64,000 bases of DNA from JBCFAY01 sp038562375. GTDB taxonomy: Bacteria; Bacillota; Clostridia; Christensenellales; CAG-138. The notes under the pieces are model-generated. The model saw only the letters and a list, made by a program, of their open reading frames with translations, made no database searches and was not told the DNA's origin. Position numbers and translations under genes: made by a program. Positions 45,825-54,241 of the stretch are shown in pieces (the first letter of the stretch is position 1; every line of letters starts with the position of its first letter). The stretch spans positions 124,001 to 188,000 of the forward strand of contig JBCFAY010000002.1 in assembly GCA_038562375.1 (NCBI GenBank), in the 5' to 3' direction.

Positions 45825-46736
45825 TTAGTGACCGTTTCCGCAGCCGTTATTATGTCCGTCTCCATGGCCGCATCCATGGCCGCTTCCGCTTTCCTTTCCG
45901 TTTCCATGGCCGCATCCATGGCCGTCTTCATGCCCGCATTCGCCATGGTGCTGCTGACGGTGACAGACGGAACTTGTGGATTGCAATTCCCCTTTCAGAT
46001 AAGCCTCGACGACCTCTCGCGCGTTCCCCTGCGCGCCGGTGATCACCGCGACGCCCCGTTCGTGAAGGCCGTCGACGGCCCCGTCGCCCATTCCGCCCGC
46101 GATGACGATCTGAACGCCCAGATCATCAAGATAACCGGGCAAGGATCCCGACTGGTGCCCCGGGTTGACCTTTGTTTCGCTGCCGACGATCGTGCCGTCG
46201 CGCTCCTCGAAGATCTGGAAGCTCCCGCAGTGTCCGAAGTGTTCGGAAACCGACGCGCCCTCACAAGCGACCGCGATCTTCGCTCCCCCTTTTCTCCTTA
46301 ACAGCGCTTCGAGCATTTCCGCCGCACAGGCGACAAACCGGACACAGCGCGGATCATGTTTGTATTTCGGCGCGCCTTCTTTGGGCACCGGATCGCTCGC
46401 GCCCGGCCCCAGTTCAAGCAGATCCCTGCAGATGATGGAGCCGTGCTTGCGCTCGAATTCCTTGGCGAGCGACTGGATCAGCTGATAATGTTCAATCTTT
46501 GCGGCGCCGTCCGACAAATCGGCATAGCCGAATTTTAATCCCGCGACCATCGACATGCCGCTCACCGCGCCGCACACCTCCCGCATGAGGCCCATGCCTC
46601 CGCCGAACGGGCTTGCAAGGCGCAAAGCGGCATCCATGCTCATGCCGGTCTCGTCGCAAAACGCCGCGAAAACCGCCTGCGCGCAATTGTACCCCTCTGC
46701 AAAGATCTTATTCGCTTCCTCGACATGGTTCTTCAT
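45825..46736 (-). CDS. C_GCAxxG-C-C protein fused to a NifX/NifB-type domain and a His/Cys-rich tail
   Basis: This 303-aa protein has three parts. Residues 1-145 match the C_GCAxxG_C_C family, with C18, C27, C55, C103 and C131 (YNCAQAV, FGGGMGLMREVCGAV). Residues 152-255 are a dinitrogenase Fe-Mo-cofactor-type domain (KIAVACEGASVSEHFGHC, IVIAGGMGDGAVDGL). Residues 257-303 are a tail of His, Gly and Cys repeats (CGHEDGHGCGHGNG-like) fit for metal binding. This suggests a metallocluster carrier or sensor. GGAGG precedes ATG. The start overlaps an upstream open frame by 4 bp. Confidence 0.82.
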   Translation of the reverse strand: MKNHVEEANKIFAEGYNCAQAVFAAFCDETGMSMDAALRLASPFGGGMGLMREVCGAVSGMSMVAGLKFGYADLSDGAAKIEHYQLIQSLAKEFERKHGSIICRDLLELGPGASDPVPKEGAPKYKHDPRCVRFVACAAEMLEALLRRKGGAKIAVACEGASVSEHFGHCGSFQIFEERDGTIVGSETKVNPGHQSGSLPGYLDDLGVQIVIAGGMGDGAVDGLHERGVAVITGAQGNAREVVEAYLKGELQSTSSVCHRQQHHGECGHEDGHGCGHGNGKESGSGHGCGHGDGHNNGCGNGH

Positions 46737-46960
46737 CGATCCGTTCCTCCAATTGTTATTTTCGTAAACCGTTTCTCAGCTCTGCCGCTCCAGTCTCCAG
46801 CAAACCGTTCGACCGCGCCCTCGCCGCAGGCCTCGGCAATCCTGGGCTCGACGGAGCGCGACGCGAACACGCCGATTCCGCACCGCTCGACAGTTTGGTC
46901 CACGTAGCGGCCGGAATATGCCGATTCGCCGCCCTGCGCCTTTCGCTCTTTACAGATGAA
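46733..46960 (-). CDS. Open coding-like frame without a normal start, coupled to the NifX fusion gene
   Basis: A 75-codon frame with GC-rich third positions like its neighbours (...AYSGRYVDQTVERCGIGVF..., ending TKITIGGTDR) runs from just after a TAA to TGA at 46733-46735. That TGA overlaps the ATG of the downstream gene by 4 bp. No ATG, GTG or TTG with a ribosome binding site begins it, and it overlaps the end of the MBL gene by 11 bp. It may be the tail of a gene that lost its start through a frameshift or deletion, or it may use an internal GTG. The family is not recognised. Confidence 0.35.
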   Translation of the reverse strand, partial: FICKERKAQGGESAYSGRYVDQTVERCGIGVFASRSVEPRIAEACGEGAVERFAGDWSGRAEKRFTKITIGGTDR

Positions 46961-47771
46961 TTACGCTGCCGGTCGCGAGATACTCGAGCCGCTCTCCAAG
47001 GATCTCCTTTAAATGTCCGTAGCTCTCCATACCCGTGCAGTGCCCGGTATAATACTTCGTATGTCCGTTTTTTAGAAAACCGCCGATCTTTTCCACAAGC
47101 TCCACAGATTCACTCGTCTTGGTAGAGGGATTGAACAGATGGAAACCGCCGAAAACGGTATCGGGCGGCGTGCCTTTCAAACGCATGAATTCCTTGAGAA
47201 TGTTGACGATCCCGTTGTGCCCGCAGCCCGCGAACAGCGCCGTTTTCCCCGCTTCGGCAACGATCAGGTTTTGCTCGTGCTCGAACGGGTCCTGGATGAC
47301 TGCCCCGTCCTTTTCCACCATCAGCGCGCTGCTGCACACAGAAAACAGCTCGCGCCCCGTTACGTTCGAAAACAGTTCGATGCCCTCGGCAATCTCAAAC
47401 CGGTCCGGCGTCAGCACCAAGCGCTCGCTGCCTTCAAGCTCCCGATCCAGGCCGATCTCACGCCATTCGTTTTCGCGCTTGGAATACCGCCTCAAAAATG
47501 CCGTTTGGCGCAGAAACACCTTAGCCTTTGAATTCTCCTGCAGAAACAGCTTGAGTCCGCCTCCATGGTCGTAGTGGCCGTGGGATACGACCGCGAAATC
47601 GACGCTTGCGATATCCACGCCGAGCTTGCGCGCGTTTTCCAAAAAAAGACCGCTCGCGCCCATATCGAAAAGAAACTTCGTTTTTCCCGTTTCGACATAG
47701 AGGCTCAGCCCATGCTCGGTATGAAACTCGGGAGAGATTGCGTTGTTCTCCACCAGCGTCTTGATCAGCAT
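46950..47771 (-). CDS. MBL-fold metallo-hydrolase (RFA-P synthase-like)
   Basis: This protein of about 273 aa has the metallo-beta-lactamase HxHxDH motif as SHGHYDHGGG and a late His in GCGHNGIVN, plus FGGFHLF and TGHCTGM near the C-terminus. It resembles the 7,8-dihydropterin-6-yl-methyl aminobenzene phosphate synthase-like group. ATG 47771 has AAGGA upstream; a TTG before it overlaps that site. It lies 132 bp after the DUF134 gene. Its substrate is unknown; MBL proteins of this group often occur with DUF134 and NifX-like genes. Confidence 0.82.
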   Translation of the reverse strand: MLIKTLVENNAISPEFHTEHGLSLYVETGKTKFLFDMGASGLFLENARKLGVDIASVDFAVVSHGHYDHGGGLKLFLQENSKAKVFLRQTAFLRRYSKRENEWREIGLDRELEGSERLVLTPDRFEIAEGIELFSNVTGRELFSVCSSALMVEKDGAVIQDPFEHEQNLIVAEAGKTALFAGCGHNGIVNILKEFMRLKGTPPDTVFGGFHLFNPSTKTSESVELVEKIGGFLKNGHTKYYTGHCTGMESYGHLKEILGERLEYLATGSVIHL

Positions 47772-47902
47772 ATCGAATATTCCTTTCAATCAACCTGTAT
47801 GACGCGCCTATCCCTATATGCCGGGAAAACCGAACATGCCGAAGCACAACGGCGGAAAGCTCCCAGGCATATCAGTGCGCCTCCCCCTACTCTCCGAAAA
47901 GC

Positions 47903-48370
47903 TTAGTTTTGCTCGTATCCGTGCCCATATCCCCGCTCATGTTCGCATCTATGCCCGCATTCCTGCCCATATTCGCGCCCGCGCGTTTGTTCATGTCCGC
48001 ATCCCTGCTCCGTTTCCGCTTCCCTTGTGCAGCGATGCTTGGGGCAGCCGCCGCAGCGGCAGGTCTTCTCCAACCCTTCGCAAAGACGGTACTCCCCGCC
48101 TTCGATGTGCAGCACCCTTCCGCGCACCAGCGATTCCGCCAGCTTTCCCCTCGCGAGTTCGTAGATGCGCTGCACGGTCGTCCGCGCAATGTTCATCTGT
48201 TCGGCGCATTCTTCCTGCGTAAATCCTTCCAGATCGATCAGCCGGATCGTCTCATATTCGTCGACAGTCATCACGACAATCGGCTCCGCGTCCTGCCGCG
48301 CGTTGAGCGGGCCGTAACGATCGCTCTGCGGCAAAGAACAAACCTTGCGCCACTTCCTTGGCCTCGGCAT
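47903..48370 (-). CDS. DUF134-family HTH regulator with His/Cys-rich tail
   Basis: This protein of about 155 aa begins MPRPRKWRKV, typical of DUF134, and contains an HTH (EYETIRLIDLEGFTQEECAEQMNIARTTVQRIYELARGKL), a Cys cluster (CRCGGCPKHRC at about 105-115) and a His/Gly/Arg-rich tail. ATG 48370 has GAGAGGTG upstream; a longer start is unlikely. It is a probable metal- or Fe-S-responsive regulator of its neighbourhood. A promoter overlapping a palindromic motif lies 95-120 bp upstream. Confidence 0.85.
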   Translation of the reverse strand: MPRPRKWRKVCSLPQSDRYGPLNARQDAEPIVVMTVDEYETIRLIDLEGFTQEECAEQMNIARTTVQRIYELARGKLAESLVRGRVLHIEGGEYRLCEGLEKTCRCGGCPKHRCTREAETEQGCGHEQTRGREYGQECGHRCEHERGYGHGYEQN

Positions 48371-48464
48371 CAAATCACCTCTCGTCTCGCCATTCGCGGC
48401 CGGGGCCGCACGGCCTGCCATTACCGTTCGGCCCCTTTATGCCGCATATCCTAGTACAATTCAT

Positions 48465-48492
48465 ATGATACATTATTTTGGGCATATGTCAA
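48465..48492 (-). promoter_or_regulatory. Promoter of the DUF134 gene with overlapping operator-like motif
   Basis: On the minus strand TTGACA (48487-48492) and TATCAT (48465-48470) are 16 bp apart. The -35 box lies within the near-palindrome GGGCATATGTCA (48480-48491), which recurs upstream of the nifU-like gene at 50298-50309 and 50385-50396. Confidence 0.65.
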
Positions 48493-48552
48493 TAACTATT
48501 CGTCTCAATTTCTACAGCCGGATGTGCTGCAATTTATGGCAAAAAGGGGACA

Positions 48553-49842
48553 TTAGAGGGCGCTTTCGTTTTGCATCATGATGTTCAGGATCTCGATATC
48601 CGTCCTATGCATACCGCTGTTTGCAACCCGGCCGATATAGTCGATGGTTTGCTCGATCTCCCGGCCGGCCAGGCCTTCACCGGGCTGGAACGAGCAGCCG
48701 GCGGACGCCATCTGGTAGCCGAGTATCGCGGCCTGCACGGCAGTCGCCACCTTCGCCGCGCACGAACGCTTCGCGCCGTCGCACAGCATCCCGCCGACGT
48801 TGCACAGCGTGTTCGTGATGGCCATGGCAATCTGCTGGTAACTCGCGCCCAACAGATAGCCGATCCCGCACGCGGCGCCGCAGGCCGCGCTCGTCGCGCC
48901 GCAGAACGCGGACAGGTTGCCGATGTGCTTTTTAATGTGTATGGAAACGAGGTTCGCAACCGCCAGCGCGCGATAGAGCCGATCCTCTGTTGAATCGTTG
49001 GCCCTCGCGTACTCGATCACCGGCAGGGATACCGCCATGCCCTGATTGCCGCTGCCGGAGTTGATCACGACAGGCATCGCACAGCCGCTCATGCGGGCGT
49101 CCGACCCCGCCGCTGCCTTGGCGACGGCGCGGTTGGCGACGTTATCTTCGTTGTTCTTCAGCCACAGCTTGCCGATCTGCGCGCCGTAGGAACCGTGGAT
49201 GCCCTCGGACGATATCGCGCTGTTCAGCTCCACCTGGCGCGACAGCGTCTCCATCACGTCCTCAAGCTTGAGCATATCCGCGTACTCGAGGATTTCCCGG
49301 ACGCTCAGCTCCGGTGCTTCGCTCGGCACCATGGAAGCGTTTTCGTTTTCGTCTCGCGCGGCAAAAAGGATTTGTCCATCCTTTTGGATTTCCGTGACGC
49401 CAAGGTGCGTCCGCTTGAGCTCCACCGCCGCGCGATGCGGTCCGCAAAACGCCTCCGCAAGAATATAGATGCCCTGCGCGTCCTCTGCCAACCTGCATTC
49501 GCAAAAGCCCTCGCCGAGCTTTTGCTTCGCCAGGATGATGTCCTCCTCCGTGACCAACGCAAGCACCTCGAGCCTGCGCTCGGGATCCCCGCCCAAAGCT
49601 CCCAGGGCGGCTGCCGCCTGCACACCGGACATCCCCATGGAATTGGGCACCGTTACGCTCTTGACGTTCTTGATGATATTGCCGCTGCAGGTGACGATCA
49701 GCCGCTCCGGCCGCTCTGTCAACACCTTCGCCGCCAGCGCCGCCGCGTAGGCGATCGCGATCGGCTCGGTGCACCCAAGCGCCGGGATCAGTTCATTTTT
49801 CAGGATAGCCGTATAACGGGCGTATTTCTCCTTGCTTAGCAT
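48553..49842 (-). CDS. cyuA: L-cysteine desulfidase / UPF0597 (serine dehydratase-like) family
   Basis: This protein of about 429 aa has the conserved N-terminal ELIPALGCTEPIAIAYAAA and later Cys-rich stretches FCGATSAACGAACGIGY and LCNVGGMLCDGAKRSCAAK that carry the Fe-S ligands in this family. Members (YhaM/CyuA) convert L-cysteine to pyruvate, sulfide and ammonia. ATG 49842 has GGAGG 9 nt upstream. It is 27 bp from the NifU-like gene, which could supply its cluster. Family length and motifs are intact. Confidence 0.88.
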   Translation of the reverse strand: MLSKEKYARYTAILKNELIPALGCTEPIAIAYAAALAAKVLTERPERLIVTCSGNIIKNVKSVTVPNSMGMSGVQAAAALGALGGDPERRLEVLALVTEEDIILAKQKLGEGFCECRLAEDAQGIYILAEAFCGPHRAAVELKRTHLGVTEIQKDGQILFAARDENENASMVPSEAPELSVREILEYADMLKLEDVMETLSRQVELNSAISSEGIHGSYGAQIGKLWLKNNEDNVANRAVAKAAAGSDARMSGCAMPVVINSGSGNQGMAVSLPVIEYARANDSTEDRLYRALAVANLVSIHIKKHIGNLSAFCGATSAACGAACGIGYLLGASYQQIAMAITNTLCNVGGMLCDGAKRSCAAKVATAVQAAILGYQMASAGCSFQPGEGLAGREIEQTIDYIGRVANSGMHRTDIEILNIMMQNESAL

Positions 49843-49869
49843 TCGCACATCCCTCCGCAAATCCAAAAC

Positions 49870-50262
49870 TTATTGCGCTCCGCGAGGCTCCTCATACCGC
49901 CGGACGGCATCCCCGATCGCGGCGGCCCCGAGCACGCTACAATGCATCTTGTGTTCCGGCAGCCCGCCGAGCGCGTTTGAGATATCCTCCGGCAGAATTC
50001 GCTTTGCTTCTTCGAGCGTCTTGCCCTTTACAAGTTCCGTCGTCACGCTGCTCGACGCAATCGCCGCCACACAGCCCTGCACTAGGAACGAAGCGTCGAC
50101 GATCACGTCGCCCCGTATCCTGAGGAAAAGTATCATGCTGTCGCCGCACAGGATATCGCCGCCGATGCCGAAGGAATCCGCTCCCTCCATCTCCCCCAGG
50201 TTCCGCGGATTCATAAAATGATCCATCACCTGCTCCGACCAGGGCCCCGCACACATTTCCAT
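49870..50262 (-). CDS. NifU/IscU-like Fe-S cluster scaffold
   Basis: This protein of about 130 aa has three conserved cysteines: GGDILCGD, VQGCVAAIASSS and KMHCSVLG, with the MDHFMNPRNLGEME start typical of NifU N-terminal domains and GKTLEEAKRI. ATG 50262 has GCGGGAG upstream. It is the first gene of the operon with cyuA and probably builds clusters for CyuA or its neighbours. Confidence 0.92.
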   Translation of the reverse strand: MEMCAGPWSEQVMDHFMNPRNLGEMEGADSFGIGGDILCGDSMILFLRIRGDVIVDASFLVQGCVAAIASSSVTTELVKGKTLEEAKRILPEDISNALGGLPEHKMHCSVLGAAAIGDAVRRYEEPRGAQ

Positions 50263-50297
50263 TTTTTCTCCCGCCTGACTTGAAATGACTTTCCCTT

Positions 50298-50309
50298 GGA
50301 CATATGCCC
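50298..50309. promoter_or_regulatory. Operator-like palindrome in the nifU leader
   Basis: GGACATATGCCC is a near-perfect palindrome located between the promoter and start of the nifU-like gene. It matches 48480-48491 and 50385-50396. Confidence 0.5.
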
Positions 50310-50384
50310 CGATGACCAATGCCTGTCTATCGCCGCTCTGCGGCGATAAGCACCGTGCAAATCCGATCGCACCGCTCGAATTAT

Positions 50385-50435
50385 TGACATATGCCCTTTA
50401 TATCGATATTATACGCTATCGATATATCCTGTCAA
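50385..50435 (-). promoter_or_regulatory. Sigma-A promoter of the nifU-cyuA operon with flanking motif
   Basis: On the minus strand TTGACA (50430-50435), a 16-bp spacer and TATAAT (50408-50413) are an exact consensus. Two TATCGATA palindromes overlap the region (50401-50408 and 50417-50424), and the shared motif TGACATATGCCC is at 50385-50396, just downstream of the start point. This suggests a repressor site. Confidence 0.8.
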
Positions 50436-50773
50436 TCAAAAGCTTCGTTCATACGCTCACATGTTCTGATGTATAGGGCATGTATTTAAATTATCCTGGG
50501 CGGAAGGCAGAAATAGAACTTAGCAAGCATGTTAGCGCAACGAGGCGGTATGCGAATAGCGGCATGGCAACGAACATCGGCAACACGTAACGACATGCTT
50601 TCAACTCCCTAAGCAAAGCCTGCGAATGCGTACAGTGCAGTTCCTTTTAAAAGTTGCGCGTAGTAGCCGCAATATAGCGCAGAAGCTCCTTTAGATTAAA
50701 TCTTAGTTTACTTTATACAGATTTAATGGGGTCACTTTATTATAGTAATATGGGATCTGGCATGGCATGAAAC
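50436..50773. other. AT-rich gap before the polysaccharide locus
   Basis: I see no gene here, only short frames without ribosome binding sites. A partial motif GGGCATGTA lies near 50476, and a small AGATTAAATCT palindrome near 50692. Base composition falls here towards the more AT-rich downstream locus. Confidence 0.4.
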
Positions 50774-50802
50774 TATACAAAATACGGAAAATACATTATA
50801 AT
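50774..50802 (+). promoter_or_regulatory. Putative promoter of the glycosyltransferase operon
   Basis: TATACA (50774-50779), a 17-bp spacer and TATAAT (50797-50802), 38 bp upstream of the first gene. The -10 box is perfect and the -35 box matches four of six. Confidence 0.5.
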
Positions 50803-50839
50803 TGTTAAGAATTGGGACAAGTTTAAAGGGGTATCCAGA

Positions 50840-51964
50840 ATGAAAGTGCTTGTGTTGGCCAGCTACACACGCAGCCTAATAACATTTCGGGGTGACTTGA
50901 TCAGAGACATGATCGCGAACGGTCATACAGTCATCACCTGTGCGCCCGAGGAAGATGATACAGGTGAAATCGCGCGCCTCGGTACACGTTTTGTGCAGCT
51001 TCCCTTTTTAAGGGCTGGCATCAACCTTCTTGCTGAAATCAAGCTAATGGCCGATTACAAACAACTGTTTCTTCGCGAAAAGCCTGATGTTGTTTTTTGT
51101 TATACAATCAAGCCCAACGTTTATGGGCCGCCTTCAGCGAAAGGTACCTGCGATGCAAAAATATACATTATGGTCACAGGAATCGGAAACGCATTTCTTT
51201 CAGGCAACGGCTTAAAGGGCGCGTTCCTCAAAACAGTATCCAAAGCACTCTATAGACATGCCATCCAGTGCTGCGAACGAGTCATTTTTCAAAATCCTGA
51301 TGATAGAAATGATTTTCTTTCGATGGGCTTGGTAAAACCTGAACAGATTGAGTTGGTAAACGGCTCTGGAGTTAATTTGACATATTTTCAGGCCGGACCT
51401 TTGCCGGAGCAACCGGTATTCCTAATGATCGCTCGGTTATTGCGGGAAAAGGGCGTTTTTGAGTATTTGGAGGCCTGTCGTCTCCTACGCAAAAGTGGGA
51501 GTTCTGCCATATGCGCGCTTCTTGGGCCATATGAACAAAGAGAGAATGCGATAACTCCGGAAGATATTCAGCCCTATATAGACGACAAGAGTGTCGTCTA
51601 TTGGGGAGAGACGAGAGACGTTCGGCCTTTTTTGGCTAAGTGCTCCGTACTTGTGCTGCCTTCCTACCGAGAAGGTACGCCGCGCTCCATTCTGGAGGCG
51701 ATGGCCTGTGGCCGTGCGGTGATCGCAAGCGATGTGCCGGGCTGCCGGGAAACTGTGGAACATGGAACGAACGGTTACCTCGTGCCAGCGAAACAACCTG
51801 CCGCGTTAGCGGATGCCATGAAAAAGCTGGTGGACTCGCCGGAAACGATTGCTCAAATGGGGCAGGAAAGCCTGAATATATGCCGCACAAAATATGACGT
51901 GCAGCTTGTTAATCGCGAAATGCTGCATATTTTAGGCCTAAATCCGGCAAATAATGAGGTATAA
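50840..51964 (+). CDS. GT4-family glycosyltransferase
   Basis: This 374-aa cytoplasmic GT-B enzyme has an N-terminal acceptor domain (LVLASYTRSLITFRGDLI) and a C-terminal nucleotide-sugar domain with PSYREGTPRSILEAMACG, which supplies the EX7E pair of family GT4. It adds a sugar to a lipid-linked polysaccharide repeat unit. The AAAGGGG sequence lies 8-13 nt before ATG. First gene of the plus-strand polysaccharide operon; the dehydrogenase start is one base after its stop. Confidence 0.9.
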   Translation: MKVLVLASYTRSLITFRGDLIRDMIANGHTVITCAPEEDDTGEIARLGTRFVQLPFLRAGINLLAEIKLMADYKQLFLREKPDVVFCYTIKPNVYGPPSAKGTCDAKIYIMVTGIGNAFLSGNGLKGAFLKTVSKALYRHAIQCCERVIFQNPDDRNDFLSMGLVKPEQIELVNGSGVNLTYFQAGPLPEQPVFLMIARLLREKGVFEYLEACRLLRKSGSSAICALLGPYEQRENAITPEDIQPYIDDKSVVYWGETRDVRPFLAKCSVLVLPSYREGTPRSILEAMACGRAVIASDVPGCRETVEHGTNGYLVPAKQPAALADAMKKLVDSPETIAQMGQESLNICRTKYDVQLVNREMLHILGLNPANNEV

Positions 51965-51965
51965 A

Positions 51966-53252
51966 ATGGTTATCTTAGAAGAACTTATGGATAGGAAAAC
52001 ACAGCTTTCGGTCATTGGACTCGGATATGTAGGCCTCCCCATTGCGGTCGCGTTTTCGCAGCACGTGCGCGTTATCGGATATGATTGCAACCCCGAAAAA
52101 ATAGCTGCTTACGAACAAGGCAAGGATGCCACGGGGGAAGTGGGAGAATCCGTTCTTAAAAATTGCGCGGTGCAGTTCACGGCAGAATCTGCGCGCTTGG
52201 AGGACGCGCGCTTTCATATCGTAGCAGTGCCTACACCCGTTAACCCTGATAAGACGCCGAATTTTTCGCCTCTGATTTCCGCATCGACAGATTTAGGACG
52301 CAATCTTACCAAAGGCTCGATTGTAGTCTATGAATCCACCGTGTACCCCGGTGTGACAGAAGACATCTGTGTACCTATATTAGAGCGTGAATCTGGTCTC
52401 AAGTGCGGTAGAGATTTTAAGGTGGGTTATTCACCGGAACGCATTAACCCTGGTGACAAGGAACATCGACTGCAAACGATTCGAAAAATCGTATCCGGCA
52501 TGGATTCGGAGACATTGGATACCATTGCCCGTGTATACGAACTTGTTGTAGAGGCAGGTACCTATCGCGCATCCTCTATTCGCGTGGCGGAAGCAGCCAA
52601 GGTGATTGAAAATAGCCAGAGAGATCTAAACATCGCTTTTATGAATGAACTTTCACTGATATTCCACAGGCTGGGCATCGATACTCTAGAAGTACTCCAA
52701 GCCGCGGAAACGAAGTGGAACTTTATCAGATTTCGTCCAGGACTGGTGGGGGGACATTGCATCGGCGTAGATCCTTATTATCTGACTTATTGTGCCGAGC
52801 AGCTCGGATATAACCCGCAGGTCATACTCGCTGGCCGTCGCATTAACGACAGTATGGGAGGCGTTGTTGCACAGAACGTAGTGAAGATGCTGGGGCGAAG
52901 CAAAATTGATATCAGCAGTGCACGGGTAGCCATATTGGGCTTTACGTTCAAGGAGAATTGCCCTGATACGCGCAATACCAAGGTGATCGATATTTACAAC
53001 GAATTGATGGAATACGGTATTGTTCCCATGATTTTTGATCCCGTGGCTGACTTGGAGGAAATGTGTCTCCATTATGGTCTCCCGGTAGTGTCAGAGGACG
53101 ACTTGGCTGAGCTGGATGCCGTCATTATTGCAGTAGCACACAAAGCCTTTTACAGTATGGACATTGTCGGCCTTCTCAAAACGAACGGTATTCTCTTTGA
53201 TATTAAGGGGATGATGCAGCCGCCGGCAGAACACCCTTATTGGAGGTTGTAA
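51966..53252 (+). CDS. UDP-N-acetylhexosamine/UDP-glucose 6-dehydrogenase family enzyme
   Basis: This NAD-dependent nucleotide-sugar dehydrogenase of about 428 aa has the Rossmann motif GLGYVGLP near residue 20, YESTVYPGVTED, and the catalytic Cys in GGHCIGVDPYY. The run resembles the WbpA/TviB/WbpO group (UDP-GlcNAc or UDP-GalNAc 6-dehydrogenase), which produces uronic acid sugars. ATG 51966 has GAGGT 5 nt upstream; ATG 51954 is inside the preceding gene. The next gene is an epimerase, so the pair makes an activated acidic sugar. Confidence 0.9.
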   Translation: MVILEELMDRKTQLSVIGLGYVGLPIAVAFSQHVRVIGYDCNPEKIAAYEQGKDATGEVGESVLKNCAVQFTAESARLEDARFHIVAVPTPVNPDKTPNFSPLISASTDLGRNLTKGSIVVYESTVYPGVTEDICVPILERESGLKCGRDFKVGYSPERINPGDKEHRLQTIRKIVSGMDSETLDTIARVYELVVEAGTYRASSIRVAEAAKVIENSQRDLNIAFMNELSLIFHRLGIDTLEVLQAAETKWNFIRFRPGLVGGHCIGVDPYYLTYCAEQLGYNPQVILAGRRINDSMGGVVAQNVVKMLGRSKIDISSARVAILGFTFKENCPDTRNTKVIDIYNELMEYGIVPMIFDPVADLEEMCLHYGLPVVSEDDLAELDAVIIAVAHKAFYSMDIVGLLKTNGILFDIKGMMQPPAEHPYWRL

Positions 53253-53254
53253 TC

Positions 53255-54241
53255 ATGCGCAGATTTCTGATCACAGGAGCATGTGGCTTCATTGGCTACC
53301 ATTTAAGCATCCTGTTGTTGAAACAGGGTGATCATGTGGTGGGCTATGACAGCATGAACAATTATTACGATCCCAAGCTCAAGCAAAGACGCCTGTCCCT
53401 GCTGCGCGAACATCCCAAGTTTTCTTTCATACTGGGCGACTTAGAAGACCGCGCACTTGTGCGCAAAACAATGAAGGAAGGGGAGTTCAGCGCGGTTATC
53501 AACCTTGCCGCTCAGGCGGGGGTAAGATATAGCTTGGAACATCCCGATTCATACATCGCTTCTAATTTGGTTGGTTTCTTTAACGTACTGGATGCGTTTA
53601 AGGAATATGGTGTCCCACATCTTTTGTATGCTTCATCCAGTTCAGTATATGGCGCCAATACAAAGCTACCATTTTCAACAGAGGATCGAACGGATAACCC
53701 TGTGAGCCTTTATGCGGCGACCAAAAAATGTAACGAAATACTTGCTTATTCCTATAGCCATATGTTTGGGAGCAGAGCGACGGGGTTGCGCTTTTTCACA
53801 GTATACGGACCATACGGTCGGCCTGATATGGCACTCTTTAAATTTACGAAGGCAATACTGGCTGGCGAGCCGATTGTTGTCTATAATAATGGCGATATGC
53901 AGCGTGACTTTACTTATGTTGATGATATTGTCAGGGGGATTGCACTGCTCATCGACCGTTCACGTGTGCTACAAGCCTTAAATGCCCCGCACCATGTTTA
54001 CAATATCGGCAATCAGCACCCCATAGAGCTGATGGAGTTTATTTGCGCAATAGAGGATGCGTTGCATAAAAAAGCAATTATTAGATTCTCCCCAATGCAG
54101 CCGGGTGATATCAAGGCAACATATGCAGATACTTCTGATTTGCGTCTGGATACCGGATTTGTGCCAAATATGCAGGTGCGTGAAGGCATCGCCCGTTTTG
54201 TGAAATGGTATTTAGACTACTATGAGGTGTATAATGCGTAG
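53255..54241 (+). CDS. NAD-dependent nucleotide-sugar 4-epimerase
   Basis: This extended SDR enzyme of about 328 aa has GACGFIGYH near the N-terminus, SSSVYGANTKLPFS, the YAATKK catalytic motif (Y-x3-K) and YGPYGRPDMA near residue 185, which is typical of UDP-glucuronate/UDP-N-acetylglucosaminuronate 4-epimerases. ATG 53255 has GGAGG 8 nt upstream; the TTG at 53240 lies on the upstream site. It likely converts the product of the preceding dehydrogenase. Confidence 0.9.
   Translation: MRRFLITGACGFIGYHLSILLLKQGDHVVGYDSMNNYYDPKLKQRRLSLLREHPKFSFILGDLEDRALVRKTMKEGEFSAVINLAAQAGVRYSLEHPDSYIASNLVGFFNVLDAFKEYGVPHLLYASSSSVYGANTKLPFSTEDRTDNPVSLYAATKKCNEILAYSYSHMFGSRATGLRFFTVYGPYGRPDMALFKFTKAILAGEPIVVYNNGDMQRDFTYVDDIVRGIALLIDRSRVLQALNAPHHVYNIGNQHPIELMEFICAIEDALHKKAIIRFSPMQPGDIKATYADTSDLRLDTGFVPNMQVREGIARFVKWYLDYYEVYNA

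Noticed and set aside
50384..50412. Plus-strand promoter TTGACA-17-TATTAT
   Set aside because: It has consensus-like boxes but no plus-strand gene for 430 bp, and the TTGACA is part of the palindromic motif shared with the DUF134 promoter.
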